A model generated the notes under the pieces. That model was given only the letters and a program-made list of their open reading frames with translations, searched no databases and had not been told where the DNA came from. A program made the translations under genes and the position numbers. Below, piece by piece: positions 24,515 to 32,416 of a stretch of 64,000 bases of DNA; the stretch's first letter is position 1, and the number at the start of each line of letters is the position of its first letter. Origin of the DNA: Halobellus inordinatus (lineage in GTDB: Archaea; Halobacteriota; Halobacteria; Halobacteriales; Haloferacaceae); contig NZ_JANHAV010000008.1 of NCBI RefSeq assembly GCF_024464655.1, forward strand, positions 1 to 64,000, written 5' to 3'.

Positions 24515-25984
24515 ATGCGAGAGCCAGACGTTCGAGAGCGGTACCCGCACCTCGTCGGCGGGGAGTGGACCGAGCCCGCGGCGGGCGAGTACGTCGAGAC
24601 CACCGATCCAGCGACGAACGAGCCGATCACGACGGTCGCCGCGGGGACGGCGGCCGACGTCGACGCCGCGGTGGCAGCCGCCCGGGAGGCGTTTCCCGAG
24701 TGGCGCGACACCGACCCCGTGACGCGCGGACAGCGCGTCCACCGGGTCGCGGAGTTGATCCGAGAGCACAAAGACGAACTCGCGGCGATCGAATCGCTCG
24801 ATCAGGGGAAGCCGCTCTCGCAGGCGAAATCCGACTTCGAGGGCGCGGCGCGGTACTTCGAGTACTACGCCGGCGCGGCCGACAAACTGGAGGGCGAGTC
24901 GATTCCGGTCGGCACCGGGCAGGTCGACTACACCGTCAGAGAGCCATACGGCGTCTCCGCGCAGATCGTGCCCTGGAACTTCCCGGGGAATCTGTTCGCT
25001 CGGGGCGTCGCGCCCGCACTCGTCGCCGGCAACGCGACCGTCGTCAAGCCGGCTCCGACGACGCCGCTGTCGGCGTTCCACCTCGCAGAGCTCTGCTATG
25101 AGGCCGGAATCCCCGAGGGCGCGGTGAACGTCGTCGCCGGTGGCGGCGAACCGGGCGAAGCGCTCACCGCCCACGAGGGCGTCGACACGATCACCTTCAC
25201 CGGCAGTGTCCCTACTGGGCAAGCGGTGATGCGCTCGGCGGCCGAGAACGTCACGCCCGTCACGCTCGAACTCGGCGGGAAGAATCCCGCGATCGTCTAC
25301 CCCGACGCCGACGTCGAGGAGGCGGTCGGCTGGATCGCGACGGCGATCTTCACGAACGCGGGGCAGGTCTGTTCGGCCGCCGACCGGGCGCTCGTCCACG
25401 AGGACGTGTACGAGGAGTTCGTCCAGCAGATCACCGATATCGCGGACGCCTACGAACTCGGTCCCGGACGGGACGATCCCGATATGGGGCCGCTCAACAG
25501 CGCGGCGCACCGGGATCGGGTGTGTGAGTACATCGAACAGGGCCGCGAGGAGGGTGCGGCCGTCGCGGCTGGCGGCGGCGTGCCCGACCGCGAGGGCAAC
25601 TTCGTCGAGCCGACGGTGTTCGTCGACGTCGACAACGAGATGGTTGTCGCCCAAGAGGAGATCTTCGGTCCGGTGTTGGTCGTCGTACCGTTTGGCGACG
25701 GCGACGAACCGGTGGAGATCGCCAACGACGTCGAGTACGGACTCACGGCGGGGATATTCACGAACGACGTCCGCCGCGCTCACCGCGACGCCCAGCGACT
25801 CCAGGCCGGTAACGTCTACGTCAACAAGTGGTTCGGCGACACGAATCAGACGCCCTTCGGCGGGTACAAGAAGTCGGGCATCGGCCGCGAGAAGGGGTTC
25901 GAAGCGCTCGACTCGTACCTCCAGACGAAGAACGTCGCCGTCAACCTCGAACGGGGGCTCGGCGACGACCTACCCGGGGCCTGA
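24515..25984 (+). CDS. NAD(P)-dependent aldehyde dehydrogenase
   Basis: A 489-residue ALDH. Motifs in order: the coenzyme site PWNFPGNLF near 150, TGSVPTG, catalytic Glu in TLELGGKNP near 250, nucleophile Cys near 286 in GQVCSAADR, and the EEIFGPV block near 385. The family resembles succinate-semialdehyde/betaine-aldehyde-type enzymes, but the substrate is not decided. The ATG at 24515 gives the usual start; the frame stays open upstream into element B2 and should not be used. Its TGA stop (25982-25984) is the target copy of element C1, so the gene is bracketed by two different mobile elements. Confidence 0.94.
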   Translation: MREPDVRERYPHLVGGEWTEPAAGEYVETTDPATNEPITTVAAGTAADVDAAVAAAREAFPEWRDTDPVTRGQRVHRVAELIREHKDELAAIESLDQGKPLSQAKSDFEGAARYFEYYAGAADKLEGESIPVGTGQVDYTVREPYGVSAQIVPWNFPGNLFARGVAPALVAGNATVVKPAPTTPLSAFHLAELCYEAGIPEGAVNVVAGGGEPGEALTAHEGVDTITFTGSVPTGQAVMRSAAENVTPVTLELGGKNPAIVYPDADVEEAVGWIATAIFTNAGQVCSAADRALVHEDVYEEFVQQITDIADAYELGPGRDDPDMGPLNSAAHRDRVCEYIEQGREEGAAVAAGGGVPDREGNFVEPTVFVDVDNEMVVAQEEIFGPVLVVVPFGDGDEPVEIANDVEYGLTAGIFTNDVRRAHRDAQRLQAGNVYVNKWFGDTNQTPFGGYKKSGIGREKGFEALDSYLQTKNVAVNLERGLGDDLPGA

Positions 25985-26064
25985 TAATGATTACTCTCGT
26001 CTCTTACCGCCGACCAACACCACCGGGAGTGGCGCTCGCCGGTAAACAGTGAGAGTAATCACTA
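25985..26064 (+). mobile_element. Palindromic element, family C, copy 1 (80 bp, flanked by TGA)
   Basis: Terminal inverted repeats TAATGATTACTCTC and GAGAGTAATCACTA with an inner stem around CCACCGGGAGTGG. TGA flanks it at 25982-25984 (the ALDH stop) and 26065-26067. Copy C2 at 41619-41698 has the opposite orientation. It separates aldehyde dehydrogenase from the Liv transporter genes. Confidence 0.85.
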
Positions 26065-26171
26065 TGAGATCGGGGCGCGGATAGTTGTGCGTACGTATGT
26101 CACTCTAGCAGCGGGGTGAAAACCGATACATCCCATATACATTTATTACAAATACTCGTCGAGTGTGTCGC

Positions 26172-27509
26172 GTGAAGCAGAGACGCGAATTCTTAGTTGG
26201 GGCAGGGACAGCAGCGGTTGCCGGTCTTGCGGGCTGTTCTGGTGGCTCGGGATCGGGAAGTACCACTGAATCCGGTGAGGGGACCACCGCCACGGGTGGA
26301 GACGAGACGACGACCAGCGGTGGCGACGGCGGAAGCGGCGGCGACGCGATCCCGATCGGCGTGCTGCTGCCGTTCTCCGGCGAGTACGCGTGGGTCGGCG
26401 AGAACGTGCTGCCGGTGACGCGGATGATCGCCCAGGAGATCAACGAGCAGGGCGGCATCGGCGGTCGCGACGTGACGCTCGTGCAGGCCGACACCGAGGG
26501 GTCGCCGTCGGCGTCGCTCTCGGCGGCGAAGAAGCTGATCAACGTCGAGAACGTGGCCGGCATCATCGGTCCGACGTCGATCACGATGTCCGCCGTGTTC
26601 GACCTGTTCCAGGAGAATCAGGTGCCGATCGTGACGCCGACGGCGGGGACGACGTCGCTCGACGACCGCGGCGGCGAGTACGTCTTCCGGACGGTGCCAT
26701 CGGACGCGCTCGGCGGGCGAGCGATCGCGAAAGCGCTCCGGAACCAGCAGTACAACACCGTCACCGACTACTCGAATATGGCGCTGATGGTCGGGAACAA
26801 GGAGGTCTTCCAGTCCTTCAAGAGCCCGATCCGAGAGTCCTTCGAGGAGTTCGGCGGAACGGTCACCGAAGCCGTCGACTTCAAGACCGGCAAGGCGTCT
26901 TACGAGAGCGAAGTGCAGACGGTGATGAACTCCGATCCGGAAGTCACCGTCCTCGTCGGGTCGAAAGACGACAGTATCAAAATTATGCGGGCCGCCTATC
27001 AGGCGGGCTACGAGGGCAACTGGTACGTCACGCAGGACCAGACGACAGACGTCTTCCTCGAGGAAGCCCCCGAGCAGGTCACCGGCGGGATTCTCGGACT
27101 GCAGTCTGCGACCTATCAGGCCGCCGAGGAGGAGGGCCGGATCGAAGCCTTCCAGCAGCGCGTCACCGACTTCAGCGGCTCGAAGCCGAAACTGTTCGCC
27201 CGGAACGCCTACGACGCGATGAACACGCTCGGCCTCGCGATGAAGACCACCGCGACGGCCGGCGACGAGATCACGCCCCCGAACGTCGCGGGGAACGTTC
27301 GGACAGTCGCGAACCCGCCGGAGACCGTCGTCACGAACTACACCGACGGCGCGTCGGCGATCGAGGAGGGGTCGGACCTCGATTACCGCGGCCTCGTCGG
27401 TCCGATCGACTTCGACGAGGACGGCGACGTCGGGTCGCCGTTCGCGATTATGCGAGTCGAAGAGGGTAGCTGGACGCAAGCGGCGACGATTCCGCCGAGC
27501 GAACTGTAG
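26172..27509 (+). CDS. Branched-chain amino acid ABC transporter, substrate-binding lipoprotein
   Basis: A protein of about 445 residues. It starts with a Tat lipoprotein signal, KQRREFLVGAGTAAVAGLAGC: twin Arg, hydrophobic stretch and a lipobox Cys. A Gly/Ser/Thr-rich linker leads to a periplasmic-binding fold typical of LivJ/K (IPIGVLLPFSGEYAWVGENVL, INEQGGIGGRDVTLV). It captures the solute outside the membrane. Several GTG codons can act as start; 26172 puts the RR motif right at the N-terminus. It is first of five genes (binding protein, two permeases, two ATPases), and an AT-rich box lies just upstream (CATTTATTACAAATAC). Confidence 0.92.
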   Translation: MKQRREFLVGAGTAAVAGLAGCSGGSGSGSTTESGEGTTATGGDETTTSGGDGGSGGDAIPIGVLLPFSGEYAWVGENVLPVTRMIAQEINEQGGIGGRDVTLVQADTEGSPSASLSAAKKLINVENVAGIIGPTSITMSAVFDLFQENQVPIVTPTAGTTSLDDRGGEYVFRTVPSDALGGRAIAKALRNQQYNTVTDYSNMALMVGNKEVFQSFKSPIRESFEEFGGTVTEAVDFKTGKASYESEVQTVMNSDPEVTVLVGSKDDSIKIMRAAYQAGYEGNWYVTQDQTTDVFLEEAPEQVTGGILGLQSATYQAAEEEGRIEAFQQRVTDFSGSKPKLFARNAYDAMNTLGLAMKTTATAGDEITPPNVAGNVRTVANPPETVVTNYTDGASAIEEGSDLDYRGLVGPIDFDEDGDVGSPFAIMRVEEGSWTQAATIPPSEL

Positions 27510-27524
27510 CGTTCGTTCCACGCT

Positions 27525-28409
27525 ATGGTCGCCTTCGTTACGCAGTTCGTTCAGACGCTTATCTACGGCCTGATCGAGGGCAGTGTCATCTCCGTCGGCG
27601 CTGTCGGACTGACGCTCTCGTACGGCGTGACCCGCTTCATCAACTTCGCGTACGGCGAGTTCCTCACCTACGGGGCGTATCTCGCGTTGTTCCTGTCGGG
27701 AGCCGGACTCGGCCTCTCGCTTCCGCTCCCCGTCGCGACGATCGTCGCGGTCCTCGTCGTCGGCGCGTTCGGCGTCGGCGTCTCCCGGGTCTTCTTCGAG
27801 CCGTTGTCCGATCGGGGGCCGCTGCCGCTGCTCATCACTTCGATCGGCGTCGCGTTCATCCTTCGGTACGCGCTGACGGCCGCCGTCGGCGTCTCCGCGA
27901 AACAACTTCCAGTGCCGCTGATGCGGCCCGTCGAGGTCTTCGGCGTCGGGACGACCCCGCTCCGTGCGGCGGTCTTCCTCGTCGCGATCGCGACGATGCT
28001 CCTCATCCACGTGCTCTTGACGTACACGATGCTCGGGAAGACGATGCGGGCGACGAGCGGGAACCGCAACCTCGCCGAGATCGCCGGTATCGACACCGAC
28101 GGCGTGGTCCGGCGGACGTGGTTCATCTCCGCTGGCGCGGGCGCGCTGGCCGGCGTCCTCTATGCGGTCCTGTTCGCACCGTTCCGCCCGACGGTCGGCT
28201 TCGAGTACCTCATCGTCATCTTCGCCGCGACGCTTTTGGGCGGCATCGGTCGGCCGTACGGCGCGATGATCGGCGCGATCATCGTCGGCGTCGCGATGAA
28301 CCTCGGGACGACGTACCTCTCTGCGGAGTACACGATGGCGTACGCGTTCGCCATCCTCGTCGGCGTGCTACTGTTCAAGCCCGACGGCATCGCCGGAGGT
28401 GAGATCTGA
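27525..28409 (+). CDS. livH: Branched-chain amino acid ABC transporter permease (LivH type)
   Basis: A 294-residue permease with about eight membrane segments and the LivH-like start IYGLIEGSVISVGAVGLTLSYGVTRFINFAYGEFLTYGAY. The loop LAEIAGIDTDGVVRRTWF corresponds to the EAA-type contact with the ATPase. It starts 15 bp after the binding protein and overlaps the next gene by one base (ATGA-type junction). It forms the channel with LivM. Confidence 0.92.
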   Translation: MVAFVTQFVQTLIYGLIEGSVISVGAVGLTLSYGVTRFINFAYGEFLTYGAYLALFLSGAGLGLSLPLPVATIVAVLVVGAFGVGVSRVFFEPLSDRGPLPLLITSIGVAFILRYALTAAVGVSAKQLPVPLMRPVEVFGVGTTPLRAAVFLVAIATMLLIHVLLTYTMLGKTMRATSGNRNLAEIAGIDTDGVVRRTWFISAGAGALAGVLYAVLFAPFRPTVGFEYLIVIFAATLLGGIGRPYGAMIGAIIVGVAMNLGTTYLSAEYTMAYAFAILVGVLLFKPDGIAGGEI

Positions 28410-29476
28410 TGGGCGTGTTCACGCCGACGGCGCTCCTTTCGCTGCCCGGTTGGGGATCGTTCCTCCTCACGGTGCTCACCATCGCGGGCATCTACTCGCT
28501 TCTGACGCTCGGGCTCAACATCCACTACGGCTACACCGGCCTGATCAACTTCGGCCACGTCGCGTTCTTCGCGGCGGGCGCGTACACGGCTGCCTTGCTG
28601 ACGGTGCCCCCGCCGGCGCAGGTCTCCGGCGCGGAGTACGTCTTCGGGCTGAACCTCCCGATGCCGCTCGGCCTGCCGATCAGTCTGGTCGCCGCCGCCG
28701 TCGTCGGTGGCTTGCTGGCGACGCTCATCGGCGCGACGAGCGTCCGCCTCGGCAGCCATTACCTCGCAGTCGCGACGTTCGCGCTCGCGGGTATCTTCGG
28801 CAGCGTCCTCGAAAACGAGGCGTGGCTGACCAACGGCTCGTTCGGCCTCAACAGCGTTCCGAAACCCGGGCGCGCCGCGATGAGTGCCGACACGTGGGCG
28901 GTGGCGTACTTCGTCTTCGTCGTCGTCGTGCTCGTCGTCGTCGCGTTCGTCCTCTCCCGGCTGACGGGGTCACCCTTCGGTCGCCTGCTCAAAGGCGTCC
29001 GCGAGAGCGAAGACGCCGCACAGATGCTCGGCAAGAACACCATCCGCGTGAAGCTCACGTCGTTCGCGATCGGCGGGGCGGTCGCCGGACTCGCCGGCGG
29101 CCTCTACGCGCACTACGTCGGCAGCGTCGTCGTCCAGCAGTTCGTCCCCGCAGTGACGTTCACCGTCTGGGCGGCGCTGCTGCTCGGCGGCGTCGCCTCG
29201 AACACCGGCGCGGTGTTCGGCGCGTTCCTGCTCGTCGGCTTCCGCGAATCGACGCGGTTTCTCACCAACATCTACGACAGCCTGCTCGCGTCGCTGCCGA
29301 CGGTCGCCGCCGACGCGCTCCGTCTCGCAGTCGAACCGCTTCCGGATCACGCCTCGTTCGTCCCCAGCCTCCGATTCGTCGTCATCGGGCTGTTGATCGT
29401 GCTCGTGATCCGCTATCGGCCGGAAGGCGTCTTCGGTGATCCGAACGAGATCGACGCCATCGGGGAGGAAGACTGA
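28409..29476 (+). CDS. livM: Branched-chain amino acid ABC transporter permease (LivM type)
   Basis: A 355-residue permease with the LivM start LLTLGLNIHYGYTGLINFGHVAFFAAGAYTAALL and about ten membrane segments. The cytoplasmic loop AQMLGKNTIRVKLTSFAIGGAVAGLAGGLYAH is the ATPase contact region. Overlapping start and stop codons on both sides indicate tight cotranslation in the operon. Confidence 0.92.
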   Translation: MGVFTPTALLSLPGWGSFLLTVLTIAGIYSLLTLGLNIHYGYTGLINFGHVAFFAAGAYTAALLTVPPPAQVSGAEYVFGLNLPMPLGLPISLVAAAVVGGLLATLIGATSVRLGSHYLAVATFALAGIFGSVLENEAWLTNGSFGLNSVPKPGRAAMSADTWAVAYFVFVVVVLVVVAFVLSRLTGSPFGRLLKGVRESEDAAQMLGKNTIRVKLTSFAIGGAVAGLAGGLYAHYVGSVVVQQFVPAVTFTVWAALLLGGVASNTGAVFGAFLLVGFRESTRFLTNIYDSLLASLPTVAADALRLAVEPLPDHASFVPSLRFVVIGLLIVLVIRYRPEGVFGDPNEIDAIGEED

Positions 29477-30303
29477 TGAGCAGAGACAGCAGCGAATCGG
29501 ACGCCGCCGCAGGCGTGACCCGGTCGGACTCCGACGCGCCGCTCCTCGAAGTCGACGACGTCGTGAAGCGCTTCGGTGGCCTGACCGCTATCGACCACGC
29601 CTCCTTCGGCGTCGAAGCGGAGTCGATCACCGGCCTCATCGGGCCCAACGGAGCCGGGAAGTCGACGCTTTTCAACTGCGTCACGGGGATGCTGACGCCC
29701 GATTCGGGGGCCGTCCGCCTCGCCGGCGAGGACGTTCAGGACCTCCCCCCGAATCGGATCGCCCAACGCGGCCTGGGGCGGACGTTCCAGACGCCGAAGA
29801 TCTTCCGCGGGATGAGCGTGCGCGAGAACCTCGCGTTCGCGGCGCGCGGACAGACTGGCGAACGGCCGATTTCGGCGCTCGTCCGGCCCGGTACCGTCGG
29901 CTCCGAGGAAGCAGACATTCGAGAGCGCGTCGACGACACGCTCGCGTTCCTCTCGCTCGATCACCTCGCCGAGGAGTACGCCAGCGGGCTCTCGGGTGGG
30001 CAGCGGAAACTGCTCGAACTGGGACGCGTGCTGATGTTAGATCCCGAGATCATCCTCCTCGACGAACCGATGGCCGGCGTCAATCCGTCACTCGCCGACG
30101 ACCTCCTCGATCGGCTCCACGAACTCAACGACCGCGGGCGGACGATTCTCCTCATCGAACACGATATGGACCTCGTTATGAACCACTGCGACCGTGTCGT
30201 CGTCCTGCACAACGGCCAGACACTCGCGAGCGGCCCGCCGTCGATCGTACAGGAAGACGAACGGGTCGTCGAAGCGTACCTGGGAGGCTTCGAGAATGCA
30301 TAA
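29476..30303 (+). CDS. livG: Branched-chain amino acid ABC transporter ATPase (LivG type)
   Basis: A 275-residue ABC ATPase: Walker A GPNGAGKST near 56, the LivG-typical RTFQTPKIFRGMSVRENLAFAA, signature LSGGQRK near 170, Walker B IILLDEPMAGVNP near 190 and the H-loop LLIEHDM near 222. An acidic N-terminal tail of about 25 residues is haloarchaeal in style. It energises uptake together with LivF. It overlaps livF by 8 bases. Confidence 0.94.
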   Translation: MSRDSSESDAAAGVTRSDSDAPLLEVDDVVKRFGGLTAIDHASFGVEAESITGLIGPNGAGKSTLFNCVTGMLTPDSGAVRLAGEDVQDLPPNRIAQRGLGRTFQTPKIFRGMSVRENLAFAARGQTGERPISALVRPGTVGSEEADIRERVDDTLAFLSLDHLAEEYASGLSGGQRKLLELGRVLMLDPEIILLDEPMAGVNPSLADDLLDRLHELNDRGRTILLIEHDMDLVMNHCDRVVVLHNGQTLASGPPSIVQEDERVVEAYLGGFENA

Positions 30304-31036
30304 TGCAGACCTCGAAACAGTCCCGGAGATCGACGACGCGCTCTTCTCGGCGCGTGGCATCGAGACGGGCTACGGCGAACTGCAGGTGCTCTACGGCGTC
30401 GACGTCGACGTCCGCGACGACGAGATCGTCCTCGTCTTCGGGCCGAACGGGGCCGGCAAGTCGACGCTGATGAAGGCGCTCTACGGTCGCCTGCCGCTGT
30501 GGGAAGGGACGACCGAGATCGGCGGCACCGACCTTTCAGAAGTCCGTTCGAACCGGATGATCGAACACGGCGTCGGGTTCGTCCCGCAGACAGATAACGT
30601 CTTCCCGAATCTCACCGTCTCCGAAAACCTCGATATCGGCGCGATCCACACCGAGGATCCGGCGTCGCGGCGAGCGGAGCTCTTCGAGCTGTTCCCGCGA
30701 CTGGAGGAACGACTCGAACAGACGGCCGAGACGCTCTCGGGTGGCGAGCGGCAGATGCTGGCGATGGCGCGCGCGCTGATGCCGGACCCGGATCTGCTGT
30801 TCATCGACGAGCCGTCGGCCGGGTTGGCCCCACAGCTCATCGAACGGACGTTCGAGCACATCGCGCGAATTCGTGACGACGGGACGGCCGTGCTGATGAT
30901 CGAACAGAACGTCAACGCCGCGCTGTCGGTCGCCGATCGGGGCTACGTCCTCGATATGGGCGAGAACCGCTTCGAGGCCGACGCCGAGACGATCCGGGAA
31001 TCCGAGCGCATCCGGGATCTGTACCTCGGGAAGTAG
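30296..31036 (+). CDS. livF: Branched-chain amino acid ABC transporter ATPase (LivF type)
   Basis: A 246-residue ABC ATPase with Walker A GPNGAGKST near 49, the LivF-typical FVPQTDNVFPNLTVSENLDIGA, signature LSGGERQMLAMARALM near 150, Walker B LLFIDEPSAGLAP and the H-loop MIEQNVNAAL. It closes the Liv operon. Substrate choice (branched-chain amino acids, amides or other small organics) is set by the binding protein and remains open. No terminator is obvious before the tRNA. Confidence 0.94.
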   Translation: MHNADLETVPEIDDALFSARGIETGYGELQVLYGVDVDVRDDEIVLVFGPNGAGKSTLMKALYGRLPLWEGTTEIGGTDLSEVRSNRMIEHGVGFVPQTDNVFPNLTVSENLDIGAIHTEDPASRRAELFELFPRLEERLEQTAETLSGGERQMLAMARALMPDPDLLFIDEPSAGLAPQLIERTFEHIARIRDDGTAVLMIEQNVNAALSVADRGYVLDMGENRFEADAETIRESERIRDLYLGK

Positions 31037-31175
31037 GCCGCTCGCCCGTCGGCTGGGAAGAACGCTGCGCGGCTTTCTGCCGGGGGTGAAACCGTTCTCG
31101 CCCCCCGTTCCGTCATCCTTAAGTCGAGCCTGTGGCTCTGTTTCGAGTGGAGGCCGGCGTGATTGCCGCCAGTGC

Positions 31176-31246
31176 GCGCCAGTGGTCCAGTGGTAGGACA
31201 GTGGCTTCCCAAGCCACTAGCCCGGGTTCAATTCCCGGCTGGCGCA
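31176..31246 (+). tRNA. tRNA-Gly (CCC anticodon)
   Basis: A full cloverleaf folds: acceptor GCGCCAG/CTGGCGC, anticodon stem GTGGC/GCCAC with loop TTCCCAA (anticodon CCC), and T-arm CCGGG-TTCAATT-CCCGG. Discriminator base A; CCA is not encoded. There is no intron. An AT-poor promoter precedes it, with CCTTAAG about 55 bases upstream, and a short T-run follows. Confidence 0.95.
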
Positions 31247-31370
31247 TTTTCGTCCTCGTTTCGTTCGATAGCTGCTGTACTAGCCGCTCTCTCGCTCGCT
31301 ATCGTCCGTGAAAATATTCGTACCCTGAGCCGCGCGGCGAACAGGTGACGGCAGGGTCCTCGCAGACGGG

Positions 31371-32279
31371 TTACTTCGGCGCGTCCGGCGGCGTCAACTC
31401 CCGCTGGAACTCGTCGAACGTTTCGACCTCCTCGGGCAGGTCGTACTCGATCCGGCGCTCGGCCTGTCGGTTCCGGAGTGTGTCCTCGACGGGGTCGGCG
31501 ACGGACTCCCAGCCGGGTTTGACCTTCAGGCTCTTGGCGGGGATGCCGGCCGCGACGTGGTGGTCCGGGACGTCACCCTGAACCACGGAACGCGCGCCGA
31601 CGACGGCGTTCTCGCCGACGCGGCAGCCGGCGCGGACCATCGCGTCGTAGGTGACGCGGGCGTCGTCGCCGACGATCGTGTGGTAGTTCTCGACGTCGGT
31701 CTGGTCGACGACGTCGTGGTCGTGGCTGTAGAGGTGGACGTTGTCCGAGATCGACGCGCGGTCGCCGATCGTGAGTTTGCCGCGGTCGTCGAGGTGGACG
31801 TCGTCGTGGATGACGACGTTGTCGCCGACAGTGATGTTGTGCCCGTAGGTGAACGTGATCCCCTTGAAGAACCGGCAGTCGTCGCCGCACTCCTCGAAGA
31901 GGTGGTCGGCGAGCATCTGCCGGAACCGGAGCGCGAAGTCGACGTTGTCGGCCATCGGCGTCGCGTCGAACTGCCGCCAGAGCCACTGGAGGTACTTCGA
32001 GCGCTGGAATCGGTCCTCGTCTTTCTCGGCGTAGTACTCCGATTCGAGCGTCGCGTTGCAGGGGTCGTATCCCTGGAGTCGGACGCGCTCGGCCGCCGAA
32101 ATGTCTTCGCCAGCCTGCCAGCGGTCGTACGCCTCGCGGTCCCCGTGGAGATCGACGAGCGTCTCGGTGACGACGCGGCAGATCTCCTCCTCGGAGGAGA
32201 GCCGCTCGTCTACCTCGTCGATGAACGCCGCGACGTTCGCTTCCGCCTCCGCGGGAAGGGAGACGTTGACTTTTGTCAT
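31371..32279 (-). CDS. Hexapeptide-repeat acyltransferase
   Basis: A 302-residue protein. Residues 1-120 are a helical, acidic N-terminal part; from about 140 the left-handed beta-helix repeats appear (ITVGDNVVIHDDVHLDDRGKLTIGDRASISDNVHL), with the acyltransferase loop YSHDHDV containing candidate catalytic histidines. The block GENAVVGARSVVQGDVPDHHVAAGIPAK is typical of maltose/galactoside-type O-acetyltransferases. Acetyl-CoA is the likely donor; the sugar or other acceptor is unknown. The N-terminal extension is longer than in bacterial Maa (about 185 residues). Confidence 0.88.
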   Translation of the reverse strand: MTKVNVSLPAEAEANVAAFIDEVDERLSSEEEICRVVTETLVDLHGDREAYDRWQAGEDISAAERVRLQGYDPCNATLESEYYAEKDEDRFQRSKYLQWLWRQFDATPMADNVDFALRFRQMLADHLFEECGDDCRFFKGITFTYGHNITVGDNVVIHDDVHLDDRGKLTIGDRASISDNVHLYSHDHDVVDQTDVENYHTIVGDDARVTYDAMVRAGCRVGENAVVGARSVVQGDVPDHHVAAGIPAKSLKVKPGWESVADPVEDTLRNRQAERRIEYDLPEEVETFDEFQRELTPPDAPK

Positions 32280-32416
32280 CGGCGCCGGGTTCGGACTCCG
32301 GCGTCAAATCCGTTCGGTTGTGCGAAGCTCTCGACCGACCGCTGTGAATCGATGGCACGGTGCTAGAGAGCGGCCCCACAACGAGAAGCGGACCGTAGAA
32401 AGCTAACGGGCGATGC

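Noticed and set aside
26193-28010. A 605-codon reverse frame across the Liv binding protein and permease genes
   Set aside because: It crosses two certain genes, is Arg/Asp-rich without domains and is explained by codon bias of the opposite strand.
31247-31370. Integrated element next to tRNA-Gly
   Set aside because: No integrase, no repeated tRNA 3' end and normal housekeeping-like neighbours were seen.
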